Assembly (NCBI RefSeq): GCF_047495875.1 | Contig: NC_092464.1 | Location: 25,266,865 to 25,330,864, forward strand | Reading direction: 5' to 3' | From: Pithys albifrons albifrons | Lineage: Eukaryota; Chordata; Aves; Passeriformes; Thamnophilidae | DNA: 64,000 nucleotides | Part shown: positions 10,357-22,800 of the stretch, piece by piece | How the letters are laid out: every line of letters starts with the position of its first letter | Numbering within the stretch: position 1 is the first letter of the stretch | Program-made: the position numbers and the translations under genes | Notes under the pieces: generated by a model | Databases searched by the model: none | What the model saw: only the letters and a program-made list of their open reading frames with translations | Told to the model about the DNA's origin: nothing

Positions 10357-13300
10357 TTTCTTATGTCTTTTTTTGCAGTTGGTTCATTTTCAAATGCAGC
10401 TTTATTTGAATGAGATTTTGTCATCTGATTGCCTCTCTGAAAAGATTGCAGAGGATCTTTTGATACATGTTTTTATTGCAGTCAACCTGTGAACATAAAT
10501 GAAGTAAGGCGGCTGAGCTCTGATGAACTCATGTCTTTTCGTAGACTTCTTGGTGTCTGACTAAACCACCAGAAACTGAGAATGACAGCTGGGTTTGTGA
10601 AGTTTGAGAGTTTTATCATGCATGGTGAAATGTTGATATGGGTATTAGATGACCTTTGTGCTACTGGTTTTGTTTCATTTGAAATCACAGTTTCTTTGGG
10701 TTGAGTGGCTTTTCCTGAGCTCTTAGCTGATATTCTTTAAAGTACCTACCCATATTTAAAGACTGTGTCATGAAATAGAGTGCGATTCTGTAGTAGAGGA
10801 CTGTTAATACTCTGTATCTCAATTGGTATCATCTTTTCTAGTGGTATCGTCACTTTCTTCAAATGTTTAAAGAGTATGTTTTTCTGGTGTATCTTGGTGC
10901 TACAGAAAGGTGAAGTGAATTGACTGAAACACCTGATGAAGGGTGTTTTTTTGCAGAGCTGTTATTATTTGATTTTGAGTACCTTGAAATTACAGCCAAG
11001 AATGTTGTTTCCAGTAGTTTTCGGTGCAAGAAGGAATAACTAGTCAGTAACTAGTCATGTTCTCTTGTATCAGCTTTTCACTGCTGAGTCTCATGTTTAA
11101 GTAATGAAAGTGTTTTACTTCCAAGCTCGTTTTAGTTTGTGTATGTGGTGGCTTGACCCTGGCTGGAGATGCCAGATGTCTCAAATGGACAATTCAAAAA
11201 TGTAGTAATTTTTGCAGAAATGGCTCTTGAAACAGCCATGTATCATCAAGCACTTGAAATGTAAGCATTTAAAAATTAAAAATGTGTAATTGAAGTTCAC
11301 TATATTTATTGTGTGATCTTAGCAATGAAAATTACTAAATCAGTGGACAGAAGTTGCCCTATTGAAGTAATGTGATTTACAAAGTCTGCGTTTACACTGC
11401 CTGTGGTTTAAGGTAGGGTAAGATGGATATTGTATTACAAAATTTTCATCTGAATGAAACAACCAGGTTTTAACGTCTGTTTATTGTGGGGTGGAGTGAG
11501 AGGAATGATCCTTTGTTCTTCGTGCTTCAAAAGACCATTTTTTACACTGAAACAAAATATTCCAAGACAAATAATGTATGTTTGTTAATTTTGTTTTGGT
11601 AGTTTTTTTGTTTTTGTTTTATTCAGACTTGCATCACGAACCAAAAAGTTTAACAGTTTTTGTGCTCCCTTTAGATTATTCCCATAAATGACCTAGGTAG
11701 TTTTCTTGAATTTTTGGGGAGAGGTGAAGTAGAGAAGATTTTTATTACAAAGAATTATCAAAGTTGTTCCCCCCACAGTGCCTTCCCTCTCAGACAGTAC
11801 TGACAGGTAAGATGATGTTCTCCCTTGTGGAAGGTCTGCAGTTGTTTATGGTGGTTGCAACAGATGATAAGCCATAGTGACTTCACTGCTTTTATTCTTG
11901 AGATTGTCCGATTTTTCTGCTGTTTGAAAGAGCTAACAGTGACATTCTTACTTCAGTACGTTGCTGTTGTTGGTCTCAATTGTGCTGTCATGCCAAGTGC
12001 TCTAAGAGTATTTTCTCAATTATTTAGTTATAAATTTTTTTTTTGAGATTTTCATGCCATGTTCGTTTCAGATTACATATTATACACTAATAACAACAGT
12101 CCATCAGGAAAATGCTCTAAAAGTCATTTGTTTAAACAATAAAAGAGGACATTTGTCATGGGTGTAAGCATCAAGCAGTCTTAACAAGCTTATACAAAGT
12201 AAAAGAATCATTGTTTTAATTATTCTAGCATTTTTATTGTAAATAGGAAGAAAACAGAGTAAAAGCTGCTCAGGGAGTGAACAGTGCAGGAGAGATTGGG
12301 AGGTTTGGGAGATCCCCTGCTTTTCTGTCTCTAGTGCCTCCAGTGCATGCAGTATTTTAGTCATGTGGGGAAGCGGAAGTGATACCATGTGGAAGGCTTG
12401 CATTGGGAGGAAGAAGTGCAGCAAAAGTTGTGGAAAATTAAAAGTTGCTTCTTGAGCCTTCCTTCCTTTTCTCTGCAATGCTCTGTAGTTCCCTCAGCAG
12501 TGTCAGGTGGTGTAAGCCCGGGCAGGCTGCCAGTGCCATCAGGTCGCTGCTCGGCCACGCTGCCAGGGGCAGGGACCTGGGAAGGGCAGCTGTAGAATCC
12601 CCTGGTGGGTACTTGTGGCTTGCAAGTCTCTGAGCTCCTGCACTCCTTCTCCAGTAGCACTGCCAATTCAGCATAGTGCCAGGAGGTTGTGAACTGGCTC
12701 TGGTAAGAGGTTTCTGCCCAGCAGATAGGTATCAGTAAGCAGTGCAGGTGGCACAGGGGTTGCACAGTGCTAGTGGATGAACTTACCCAGTCACTCCCTG
12801 TACCATCAGTTACATGGGGATGATGCTTGCTAACTGAATAGGCAGCAACTACTTAAGAATTTTTCTGTTCTACACAATTTTATGTTTTAGTGGCTATAAC
12901 CGGTTTTCATTAATACTTTCCTGAATGTCACCTCATGCATGGAGTGATTGAGGGAGAGGAAAATGAAAAGCAATGTAGGGGTATTTTTTTTTAATTTTTG
13001 AAAACTGATTTCCCTTTATTAAAATGAAGGAGTTTGTACTTAACTACTCTGCTAGATAGCGGTGTGTGAAGTGCCACCCAAACTAGATATGTAGTGCTCA
13101 TTTTGCAGTATTGTATCTTCACTCTCCTCCTACAGGTAAGCTCTGAAATAATTAACAAAACTGGCATTTGAATGTGTGACCTGTGAAATCAATGGGTAGT
13201 TATTGCTATAACGTTGGGACTTGAAGGTCTCAAGAGGTTTATCTAAACATCTTTGGACTATTTTTCTATATGATTTTTCAGGGAGACTTGTAAAGGAACA

Positions 13301-14692
13301 TTCATCCCTCTAAGGGAAATGCTGGGGACTATGAGAAGTAATGAAGTATAGGCAGAAGGATGAATAAATAGAATCTTACTTGTCAAACTGATAAAGACTG
13401 AATTCTGCATGTCTCCCAAGCAGGAGGACAACCCAGTTATTGAGAAACTTGCTGTAAAGAGCAAAACCCAAGGCAATGCATGCAGGAAATTCCAATCTGT
13501 GACAGTCTGTAATTTTGCTATCAGAGATTCCATTCTCTATGGGCCATTTGCCCTGGTCTAGGATTATGGGATATATTTGCTGATCTCATCTCTGTTGAAA
13601 GTTCCGTTGGGAGTAGGAGACTGCCTAGAGGCCACTGTAGGCTTGGCGAGTTTCTAGGTATTTGGAGTTGGCATCACTGGCATGAATAGTTGTGTGTGTC
13701 TATGGGAGCTTTATCAGCACTGGTCTGCCCTCATGATACGGTGTTGTGTTGGTGCTCAGGGATAGAACTGAAGCTGTCCAAGCAGAGTGTAAGAGGTGAA
13801 AAAGATAAGTAAATGCGATGAGGAAAAAAGTACCCTTGTTTTGCCAGGGATGCTTTTCTACCAAATAACCCCACAGACCCAAACCAGCAACTTGGTGATT
13901 TATTGCTCTTTCATTGAGTTTTGCAGGGTTTCCTGAGACTTGGGTTATTATGCCACTTCCTGAACACTGCAGGCTAGTTGGACATGGTTTGCCAGTAGTG
14001 CAGAATGCACAAGCTCCTGGCTTTCTATGCTCTAGCAAATGAAAATGTATTGATTGTCCAAATCATAGTCCTTCCTGAGCCATGCTTTCTCTGTCCTGAG
14101 TAGACTTAGGATGGAAATGTTCACCTCTTCTCTCTCCAAGTCCAGGATTTCTTCTGCCTTGATAGCTGATGGCTGCATCTTCAGTTAGAACCTGTTTTCT
14201 GGCACCGGGCACATGTTAAGCCATTTAAAGCTGTTAGCAGCAATTGGTGTTGCCTGCTGAGTCTCGTTTTGCAACCTTCTGCTCCTCTGCCTTGGTCCTA
14301 CCAGCCAAGGGCTTGCGTAGTATGTGATCAGACCGTATGGCAGACAGCAGGTGACTTGTGATGCTGCAAGGGATTTTAGCCCAAGCTGCTCCCTCAGTTT
14401 TCAGCATTCCATAAAGCTTCATTATGGTGCAGTGGTGAAGAGACATCTCTGCAGACTTGTCTGAGTTTTGGGGTAGGTGGCAGAGAGGGTAACATGAAAG
14501 GAAGGTATGTAGCAAATGGCTCTTCCATGCTTCAGCTAATTCAATATAATGGGATTATAATCAGTAGTGCCTGTACCTTATATTGTACTTCCTCTCTTCT
14601 GTCATGTGGCGTGACTGAATTTTATACCCCACAACAATTCAGTTTTCCAGATCATGTTTTGTTCAAATGGTCTTCAGGAATTGGAACTTGTG

Positions 14693-14693
<1 letters not shown>
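10351..14693 (+). other. PPP1R9A: Intron 2 of PPP1R9A, first segment
   Basis: AT-rich intronic DNA. I see no exon matching the next part of neurabin-1 and no recognisable repeat. A modestly GC-richer patch around 12.2-12.8 kb has open frames on both strands but no protein I recognise. Confidence 0.6.

Positions 14694-14740
<47 letters not shown>
14694..14740 (+). repeat. (CT)n microsatellite
   Basis: An uninterrupted CT dinucleotide run of 47 bases, directly visible. Perfect purity and this length suggest it is polymorphic. It lies about 180 bases from the 3' end of a CR1 fragment. Confidence 0.98.
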
Positions 14741-14742
<2 letters not shown>

Positions 14743-14918
14743 CTTTGAAGACATTTTACCAGCGCTGTGACTGTAGTTCAATGTAGAGTATAAATGGCAT
14801 TTTTATTTAACAGTTGTTTGATTTTTTTTTTTTAATGAACTATGTGGTGATTTTTCTTGTTAAAAATCAGTTCAAGGAATGAATCTTTCTTTTAGTTATT
14901 CTTCATTTCTGTCACTAA

Positions 14919-15625
14919 AATCATGGAATCATAGAATGCTTTGGGTTAGAAGGGACCTTAAAGATCTTCTAGTTCCAACCCCCCTGCTATGGGCAGGGAC
15001 ACCTTTTACATCAACGCTTTGAACACTTCAGGGATGGGGCATCCAAAACTTCTCTGGGTAACCTGTTTCAGTGCTTCACACCCTCACAATAAAGAATGTT
15101 ATCTTAATATCTAATCTAAACCTATTTTCCATTTGAAGCCATTCCCCCTTGTCCTTCACTACATGCTTTTGTAAAAAGTCCCTCTCCATCTTTCTTGTAA
15201 GCATCCTTTCAGGTACTGGAAAGCTGCAGTTAGGTCACCCCTCTTTTCCAGGCTGAACAATCCCAATTGTCTCAGTCTTTCCTTGTTGGAGAGAGTCTCT
15301 GTTCCTCTATCTTGATGTCTCTCTTCTGGATCTGGTCCAACAAGTCCATGTCCTTCCTGTTCTGGGGGCCCCAGAGCTGGATGCAGCACTCCAGGTGGGG
15401 TCTCACTGGAGAGGAGCAGAGGGGCAGGACCTCCTCCCTTGTCCTACTGCCCACGCTGCTGGTGTTGCAGCCCAGGGTACAATTGGCTTTGTGGCCTGCA
15501 GACACACATTGCTGGCTCACGTCCAGCTTCTCATCCACCACCACCCCCCAAATCCTTCTTGGCAGGGCTGCTCTCGATCTGTCCATCCCCCAGCCTGTAT
15601 TGGTACCAGGGATTGCCCTGACAAA
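14919..15625 (-). mobile_element. CR1 LINE 3' fragment
   Basis: This is the 3' end of a chicken-repeat-1 non-LTR retrotransposon on the minus strand. The left edge has the CR1 terminal signature as complement (ATCATGGAATCATAGAATG). The minus strand of about 15150-15590 encodes the C-terminal part of the CR1 reverse transcriptase, including VRPHLECCIQLWGPQNRKDM. The frame is broken by stops and small shifts, so it is dead. The 5' truncation is typical of CR1 insertions. Confidence 0.93.
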
Positions 15626-16299
15626 ACATATTCAGGAATGTAAATAGTGGCAGAGAAAGAATCTGAAGCAATCTGACACCAATTGCTTTGGAAATATTTA
15701 CTCTAAAATATTATTGTTCTTTGTTTGGTAAGCATCAAAATAAGGTATGGTAAAAAACATTTTTGAATTTTAATGTTTTAAAAAAAGTATTTGCCTGATA
15801 AAATGTTTAGTATTGTATTTACCTGTTGCTAAATTGTTGATGAACTATTTTGGATCATAGGGGTCATAAGAGAAGGTTATCCATCTGCAGTCATTGTACA
15901 GTCCATGGCTTCAAACTTGCCATTGCTGCTTTCGTGTTTTAAGTGAATACTGAATTGGATTTAGGTGATCTCCAGATTTTCCTCCCACTGTCAGTGAGTC
16001 TGTGTTTCTATAAATAAGGTAGTACCAGTGCATGTTAGGATATGTGTTTCAGGCCAGTGTAGAAGATAGGACTTGCAGAAAGATCTTGAGGCTATGTTAG
16101 ACTTTAAATTATTACTGAATCTGAGAAATTTGTCTGCTTTTGAATGGGTTGATTATGAAAGTTTACTGATAAAGAAATATGTGTAACTCTTTCTGAAATC
16201 ACTGAACGAATATTTTGCTTTCCTTAAATTTGGTTGTCTACTCCATTTCCTGTGTCCAGGTGTGCGTCTCAAACACCAATAGCCAGCTAGCTGTGGAGC
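15626..16299. other. Intron 2 segment without recognised features
   Basis: AT-rich unique-looking sequence between the CR1 fragment and a probable LTR. I see nothing to annotate. Confidence 0.5.
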
Positions 16300-16880
16300 C
16301 AAGGATTGTTGGTAATAATACACTGTAAGAAAGAACAGGATGTGACTGGAGAAGGGGGCCATATGGATATAGGGCAGCATGTTTCTGGGACAAATGTTCT
16401 TGTTCTGGCTTCTGGAAATAACCAGAACACAGTGCAGCACAAGCACAGGGCTGAGGTGGCATGGCATGTCGACCAAAGGCCGACCGAGTAGCAGGAGATT
16501 AAGGCCACCAATGCCTTCCAAAGCCCTTTGACCCATTTCCAGAAAGGTATAGAAGATTGGACTGCACAAGATCACTAATTTGTGTAGAAAGCAAGAAACT
16601 TACCTCTCGGACAGGGAACACTTACCTGTAAAAAGGTACCCCCTGAAGCCCAGGGTTGCACACCCAGGACCATGGACATCCCATCAGCCGTATCAAGGCT
16701 GGAGCCAAGACTGGCAATCTTTCTCTCTCTCCTTTTCACCACTTGCCCTCCCCATTAGCCCCCACAAACTTATACCAATTCTATACTAATAAAACTTTGT
16801 AAGCTTTTGTGGACCCTCTGGCTTTTGTTGCAGAAGCACCTATGAATCTTGGGTGTCCCCTCCCCATAAGGATGGGGTGC
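16300..16880 (+). mobile_element. Probable LTR fragment of an endogenous retrovirus
   Basis: A block of different, more GC-rich composition contains a pyrimidine-rich tract (16721-16760), a TATA-like CTTATACC, then an AATAAA polyadenylation signal at about 16789 followed by a short GT-rich U5-like stretch. This order resembles an LTR reading on the plus strand. I could not define TG...CA ends or a target-site duplication, so the limits are approximate. No retroviral coding sequence adjoins it, suggesting a solo LTR. Confidence 0.4.
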
Positions 16881-19800
16881 TAACTTTGATTATTTGTAAA
16901 AGTTAACAGTGTAAAAAAGCAGGTTCTTTGTTCTGGTGGTAGGCTATATAGAGCATTTCTGAGACCTGGTGTCTTATTTCAGTTATATTTTTATGAAAGA
17001 TATGTTTATGAAAGGCAGAAGAACCTTATACATATATTTGTCAGGGAAAGGAACAAGTAAATATTAAGGCTTCAGAGACTGAATGCTGTCAGATAAGGAA
17101 TAGTGAAAGGATAAAGCATTCCAGAACAGGTTACTCTTGGTTTTTAGAAGGTCAGTGTGTTGTGCATGGATATCTCATATTACTGATTTGGAATTTTATA
17201 CCGGCACTGGATGAGTCTTTTAGACATAGTAATTTTAGGTGCAGAAGAGCTTTTTTGTATTAAGTATACATGGAATTATTTGAGTACAGTAGAGGGAATA
17301 AAGTTACTTGCCTGCCACAGTGTGCTCTGGAGACTTTTAAGTCTCGTATAGGTCATAATTTCACTACTAATACTAAAGATCAGTAATTCTTGGATGCAAT
17401 GTTCACACACAGTTCTTCAACTATAAAGAAAGAAACAAAGTTGCTTTAAACTAGGTTTCATAAGCATGGAGGGCATTCTAGGCAAACTTTGCAGAAACCA
17501 AGTTTGGAATGAAACATTGGCATCAGAGATTTATGTGGTTTAGATTGAAATGGGTTCCAATTAAAGTTTTAAATGTCAAAAATGCAGACTGAGAAACTGT
17601 AGGGAAATGGTTTGAAATTAGCTGAACCACAGAGCAAAGGGAGCTCTTTGATTCAGCATTAGAAAAAGTGCGTAGGATTTGCATCCCAAGAAAAAGCAGA
17701 ATACACAAGTAAATGAGTGCAGACCTAATCAGAAGAAAAGCCAGCCAAAGAGAACAACATTAGCTAGCCAAGCACTTGGAAGGAGTGCAAAAGGTGGTTC
17801 AAAAATGGGTTCAGAAGCCTTAAATGTGAATAAGAAGTTGCCAGAAGTCAAGCTGAGTTTGGTTTTGTAAAGGAAAATAATCCAAGTAGTAAAAAGCTAT
17901 TTCTTCATTAAAAATTAAACAAGAAAGGAAAAGTGAGTGTTATGCAGTGAATGCAAAGTTATGATCAGAGTTATCATTCCTAGTTTATATTACTATTTTG
18001 CCTTTATTTTTGATGCAGTTGGTCATGTTGATAATGGAATTGGAATTGAGTGAAAAAATGTATACAGATGGAAACTCTTACCTAGAAATTCTTGTGGAAA
18101 TTAAGAAGAAACTGCTCCGGTTTGTATGGGGCTGGGTCAAAGAAGTTGTGTTCTAGAAAAATCTTGTACCAAACATTTCAAAAGAAACAGAACACCAGCA
18201 AAATAGAGGTGGTATTAACTGCAGAAGAGCAAATGCAATTTCAGAAAGTAGAGAAGAGGTGGTTCTGGCAGCCTGGAAATTACTAATTTTTTTTTTCTTT
18301 TTCCCCTGTAGTGCAGCAATTCCAAACACTTTTAAAAGAATCGAAGGCAGGGAGGCAAATGGAATACATGCAAATGGATTTATCAGAGGGTGGTATATGT
18401 CAGACTAAATTAGGATCTGCCTTTGATAAGATAAAACACCTTGTTAAAGATTTCAGTAGTTCTGTCTCAGAAAGTTGAAGCACACTAATGACACTTGCTT
18501 TTGATGAAAAATGGGGAAGCCTTATGATTGCATAGGATTACAGTACAATACAAGTGACTGGGAGGACCTGAGTAGTGGGAATGGATTTATGAGCTAAGAA
18601 CCAGTAAACTAGTGACTCGTTTGTAGGGGACAGCTGCGAAGGAGAAAGCCACTCAGTGCCTTGCTTGTGCAGAATGAGGGCAGCAACCGTGGTGTGACGC
18701 AGCTGTGAGGAAGAGAAATGGCATTCTAGATACATAAAGCAAAATATTTTGGAAGGGACAGGGAATTGTGAGTGTCATTTTATAACTTGCTAAGGAGACT
18801 TTATCTGAAATATGTCTGGTGGATTCTGCTTAAGGCAAGTGAGTTTGCAGGAAGAGCAGCAACTTGGTGTTCTTGTCTGCCTTTTTTTTGGTTGAGTCTA
18901 TCATAAAACAGGGGCCTTAAGAAATTTGAATTGCTCAGTGAGTGATGACAAAGCCTGAAAAAGAGCATAGTTAAATCTCTGGTATATTCATAAAGAAAAG
19001 GTACCTGAAGACTAAGAGGCAGCATTCCACTTTTAAGGTGGAATTGAACATTTTACAACTAAGATTAAAGAATTGTAATAGCAGGCACTCTTTTCCTGTG
19101 TTCCTAATAGACTACTGTGTTGTCTAATAGTATCTATTAATTCTGTTAAGTGTTGCAATTTCCTTCAGCACTGTTGGAACTTGCAGGCCACAAATGATCT
19201 ATTTTAAAAAGTACCTGACATTCCTGTAATTAAACTATACAAAGGAATGGCTGTTATTCTGTGGTGTCCTTTTTTATATAGAAAGTGTTCTAGTGAGAGG
19301 AGCTCATTGTACTTATGTAATAAAGTTGATTCAAGAGACTTGGCAGATCACAGAGATGCTTGCATATGATAAAGTCAGTGGAAGATGTGAATTCAGAATT
19401 TATTTCTGAGATTCATTTGTGTTATTACACATACTGCTGCGCTTCTTAGTCTGTGCACATCTGTACCTTATGGTGTTTCTCTCTGCAGTTTCCATCTGCT
19501 TTGATGTTCAGCGTATAATCTCAAGGGCATAAGATGCTGGTTCACATTGAAAGGATATCTTCTCATGTTCAGTCTATGCTGCATGTAGACCTAGGGGCTT
19601 TCATTTGATAAAATACCTGTATTTCAAATACTATTCACATTAATTTTTTTAAAAGCAGTGTTATCAAACTCAGACTTTCTAATTCATCTAGATCATGGCC
19701 TTTTTGATAAAAAATATCCCAGTTCTTTATCTAGCTTGTAATCATCTTTATAAAGTTGCAGACATCTTTAAGATAGACTGTGACATATTTAGTACTGACA

Positions 19801-22800
19801 TACTTAGATTCCTTAGATGTGTAGAATCTGACATACTCAATATTTACCTATTAGCTCTGCCTTCTTAGAAGCCCAAAGATATTTGCTCATTAATGTTGAC
19901 TTGGGTGATTGCCCAGTAGATTTCATTGTGTTTAAACAGAATACTCAAATTATTTTAATACTGTATTTTTCACAAGGGGATACTAGAGAAAACTCATTAA
20001 TCCACAGGTTTAGAGCACTCCTGAAAAAGGTAATTCAACAGTGCAGCAAAGTGCACCAACACAAATGAGAATGTTTCAGTGTGATGTTTGATAGGAGGAG
20101 ACTGCCAGACCATGTAGCTCTTTATCCCCTTTTGCCCAGCATTTTTCTCTGAAGTAGTTGCTCAGTTTTATCTCTTCTCTATTAGTAGGTTGACTAAAAA
20201 CTGCTCACTTGGTGTTTTGCATATTTCCTTCATGTTTATATTTAAGGTGGAGGGGAGAGAAATACCATGAAACAGGGGCACTTTTTTCACCCCCCGCCCC
20301 TTTCTCTCTGGATGGTCCATAAAGCACTCTCCAGGCTTAACAGCTGTAGATCCAAAATAACTGCTGAGACTTACTGTGGGTTTACTGGAAGTGCATGACA
20401 CCGTCATTACCAGTAAATTTTGACAATTAAAAAGGGGAAGATTTTCCTGACCACTCTCATAACTACATTGAAATGACTGACTTGATTGGTGAGGGGAGAG
20501 CAGTGCTGCTGGAAGCTAAATCTAGCAGTGAGAACCATGGGAAGTTTGCAGGGATGGTGGTGGAGCAGTGGGGTCTCCTATCCCAACTGGGTGATGGGGT
20601 GGGAGCACAGCGTGGATTGGAGCTTGGTCGCACCCAGCGTTGTTCCCTGGCTGGGTTCTGCTGCAGCTTTCATAAGCCAGTGGTACTTGCTGGCACTGCA
20701 CTTGCAGTGTTTCGCATTCAGAGAAGCTGTAGGGCAGGTTTGTGGCGTTTTTAAAGAGCTAGACACTTCTGTCTGCATCGGTAGTCCTTCAGTATAGCAT
20801 CAACCAAAATAGGCAGTTGAAACCCTTCTTATCAGTTTGGTCCACCATCCCCTGAGTGATTCTGGACACTTCCAGGGCTGCAGTTTTCTGATGGCCTAGG
20901 ACATAATTTCCTCTTTTATCCTCAATTTTTTTGTTTTCTAGGGCTACATACTTAACATTTTATGTTACATTAAAAATTAGAAAAGAAAATAAAGCTTTTT
21001 TACTTGACAGTTTATTTTTTTATTGTTTTACATACAGCACATACATCACTCAAAAGAGTTTTTACTATAGTACTGAGTTTATTTTGTTGAAGCATTATAT
21101 GGGGATTTTGTTTCTTGTGTTTTATTATTTATAATTAGTAAATAATGTGTGAAATATATAGCTTCATATCCGTAGAGACTCTGTAAATGCTATTGATTCT
21201 CTGTGTCTTATTCTCTCCAAAGATCTTTCTGATGTCATGCTTTGCTTTTCATAGCTTACTTCTTTATTTTGTGTGAGACACCAAAATCTAGATGTGCCAT
21301 ATGTTCTGTTGCACTTTCCTTTAAAACTGTGGCTGACACCTGAGAGGAGAGAAAGTGTTTTCTCTGGTCTGTGTTGTGTGGAGTATCTACTTCATCTGGC
21401 CAATTTATAGGCAACTCTGCAGCTCCCACTTTTAGAAGATACACTTGTACACCTAGAAAACTAAGAATTAAAAGAACTAATTTATGTATGTAGATACTTG
21501 ACTAGTAAGATATTGTAGTGGTAATTCATCAAAAGGCTTTGAAAGATAAATTTTTTACTTAAAGGCTCTGTAGTTCATTCTTATTTGATAAAAGTAATGC
21601 TCCCAAGGATATGGGGCTTGCTTTCGCTGCAAGAATTTTTGCAGTGCAGGGTAAACCTGCCAGGACGGTGTAGCAAAAATGTCAGTTAAGGGTAACCATG
21701 GCATAACTTCTCTCTGGTATTAGTTATTTTTTGTTCTCTTTTAAACAAGAGTGGTACTATAATCATTAAATACTAGATCAAATTCTTTGTCTTTTATTAG
21801 CATTGGAATTCCAAGATACAACATCACTTGGTGATTTGCTGAATAATAGTTGTCATTTAATGTCTGTCTGGGATTACTTTGAAAATAAAGGTCAAAATTT
21901 TAACTTTTGTCACACTACCTAAAAAAACACTAGCTGTGGAACAAAAGGAGGACTGTTCCTGATAACCCTTTCAGACCTCAGATTTTACCAAGCTCCTAAA
22001 GTGAAAAAAATGTAGTTGTACAATAAATTAAATTTGAAGTATCTTACTTAGAAAGAACTGCTTCTGCTCATATCCATATTTGCGTATTTGGTGTAGACAT
22101 CAGTCTCACCATCAGAAATAAGGTATTTTTGGGACTTCTTTTGCCATGCTGCTGTCATGAGCTCAATCAGTAATTTAGTTTAGTAGTATGGATAGCAGAT
22201 TTCCAGGAGTTACACCAGTGACTCTGATTCAGTTCCCTGAGCTTGCAGGCAAGAATTCCTGAGGGCCAATGATGGGGTATCAAACCGAACTGCACTGTAC
22301 TATAGTAGGCAAAATATTCTGCATAAGAATGACAGACGGTGGTGCTGAAAACCATCATTGCAGCATCACTGAGTCACTTGTCATTTTCTGCACCATTTGG
22401 TTAGCACATTTGGAATAAAAAATAAGGTATCGGCATGCACTTAAAGCAGTTGGACAGACATGATTATGGCAATGACCTGAAGTGCACAGATAACTAATTT
22501 TTCTGCTCTTATGTTGCATTTGGCATCAGGAGAGCTGCAAAACTGACAGACAGTGCTTCCTTTTCTCATGGATCTGTGATGGCAAGTAAACTCAACAGCA
22601 TGGGAAAATTTGGAACAAACCCCTTTAGAGAGTGGTGTAATGTAGCAAAATAAGATGGCACTTAATGCTAAAAAGCTTGTCAAATTGAGATGGCTTAGGG
22701 GAATCTTTCTTAAACGTAGAAGAATAATTATGATTATTAGAAGGTGAGGAGAAACCATTGCATGACTTGCCAGTGCACTTGCCGAAAAGCCTAGCAGTGA

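Noticed and set aside
10351..10413. Extension of the neurabin frame by 20 codons past residue 488
   Set aside because: It begins exactly at a strong splice donor and the added residues do not resemble neurabin. No polyadenylation signal is evident just after the TGA, so a truncated isoform is not supported.
15159..15647. Open frames on both strands between 15.16 and 15.65 kb
   Set aside because: The minus-strand frames are CR1 reverse-transcriptase remnants and the plus-strand ones are their complements. They are not host genes.
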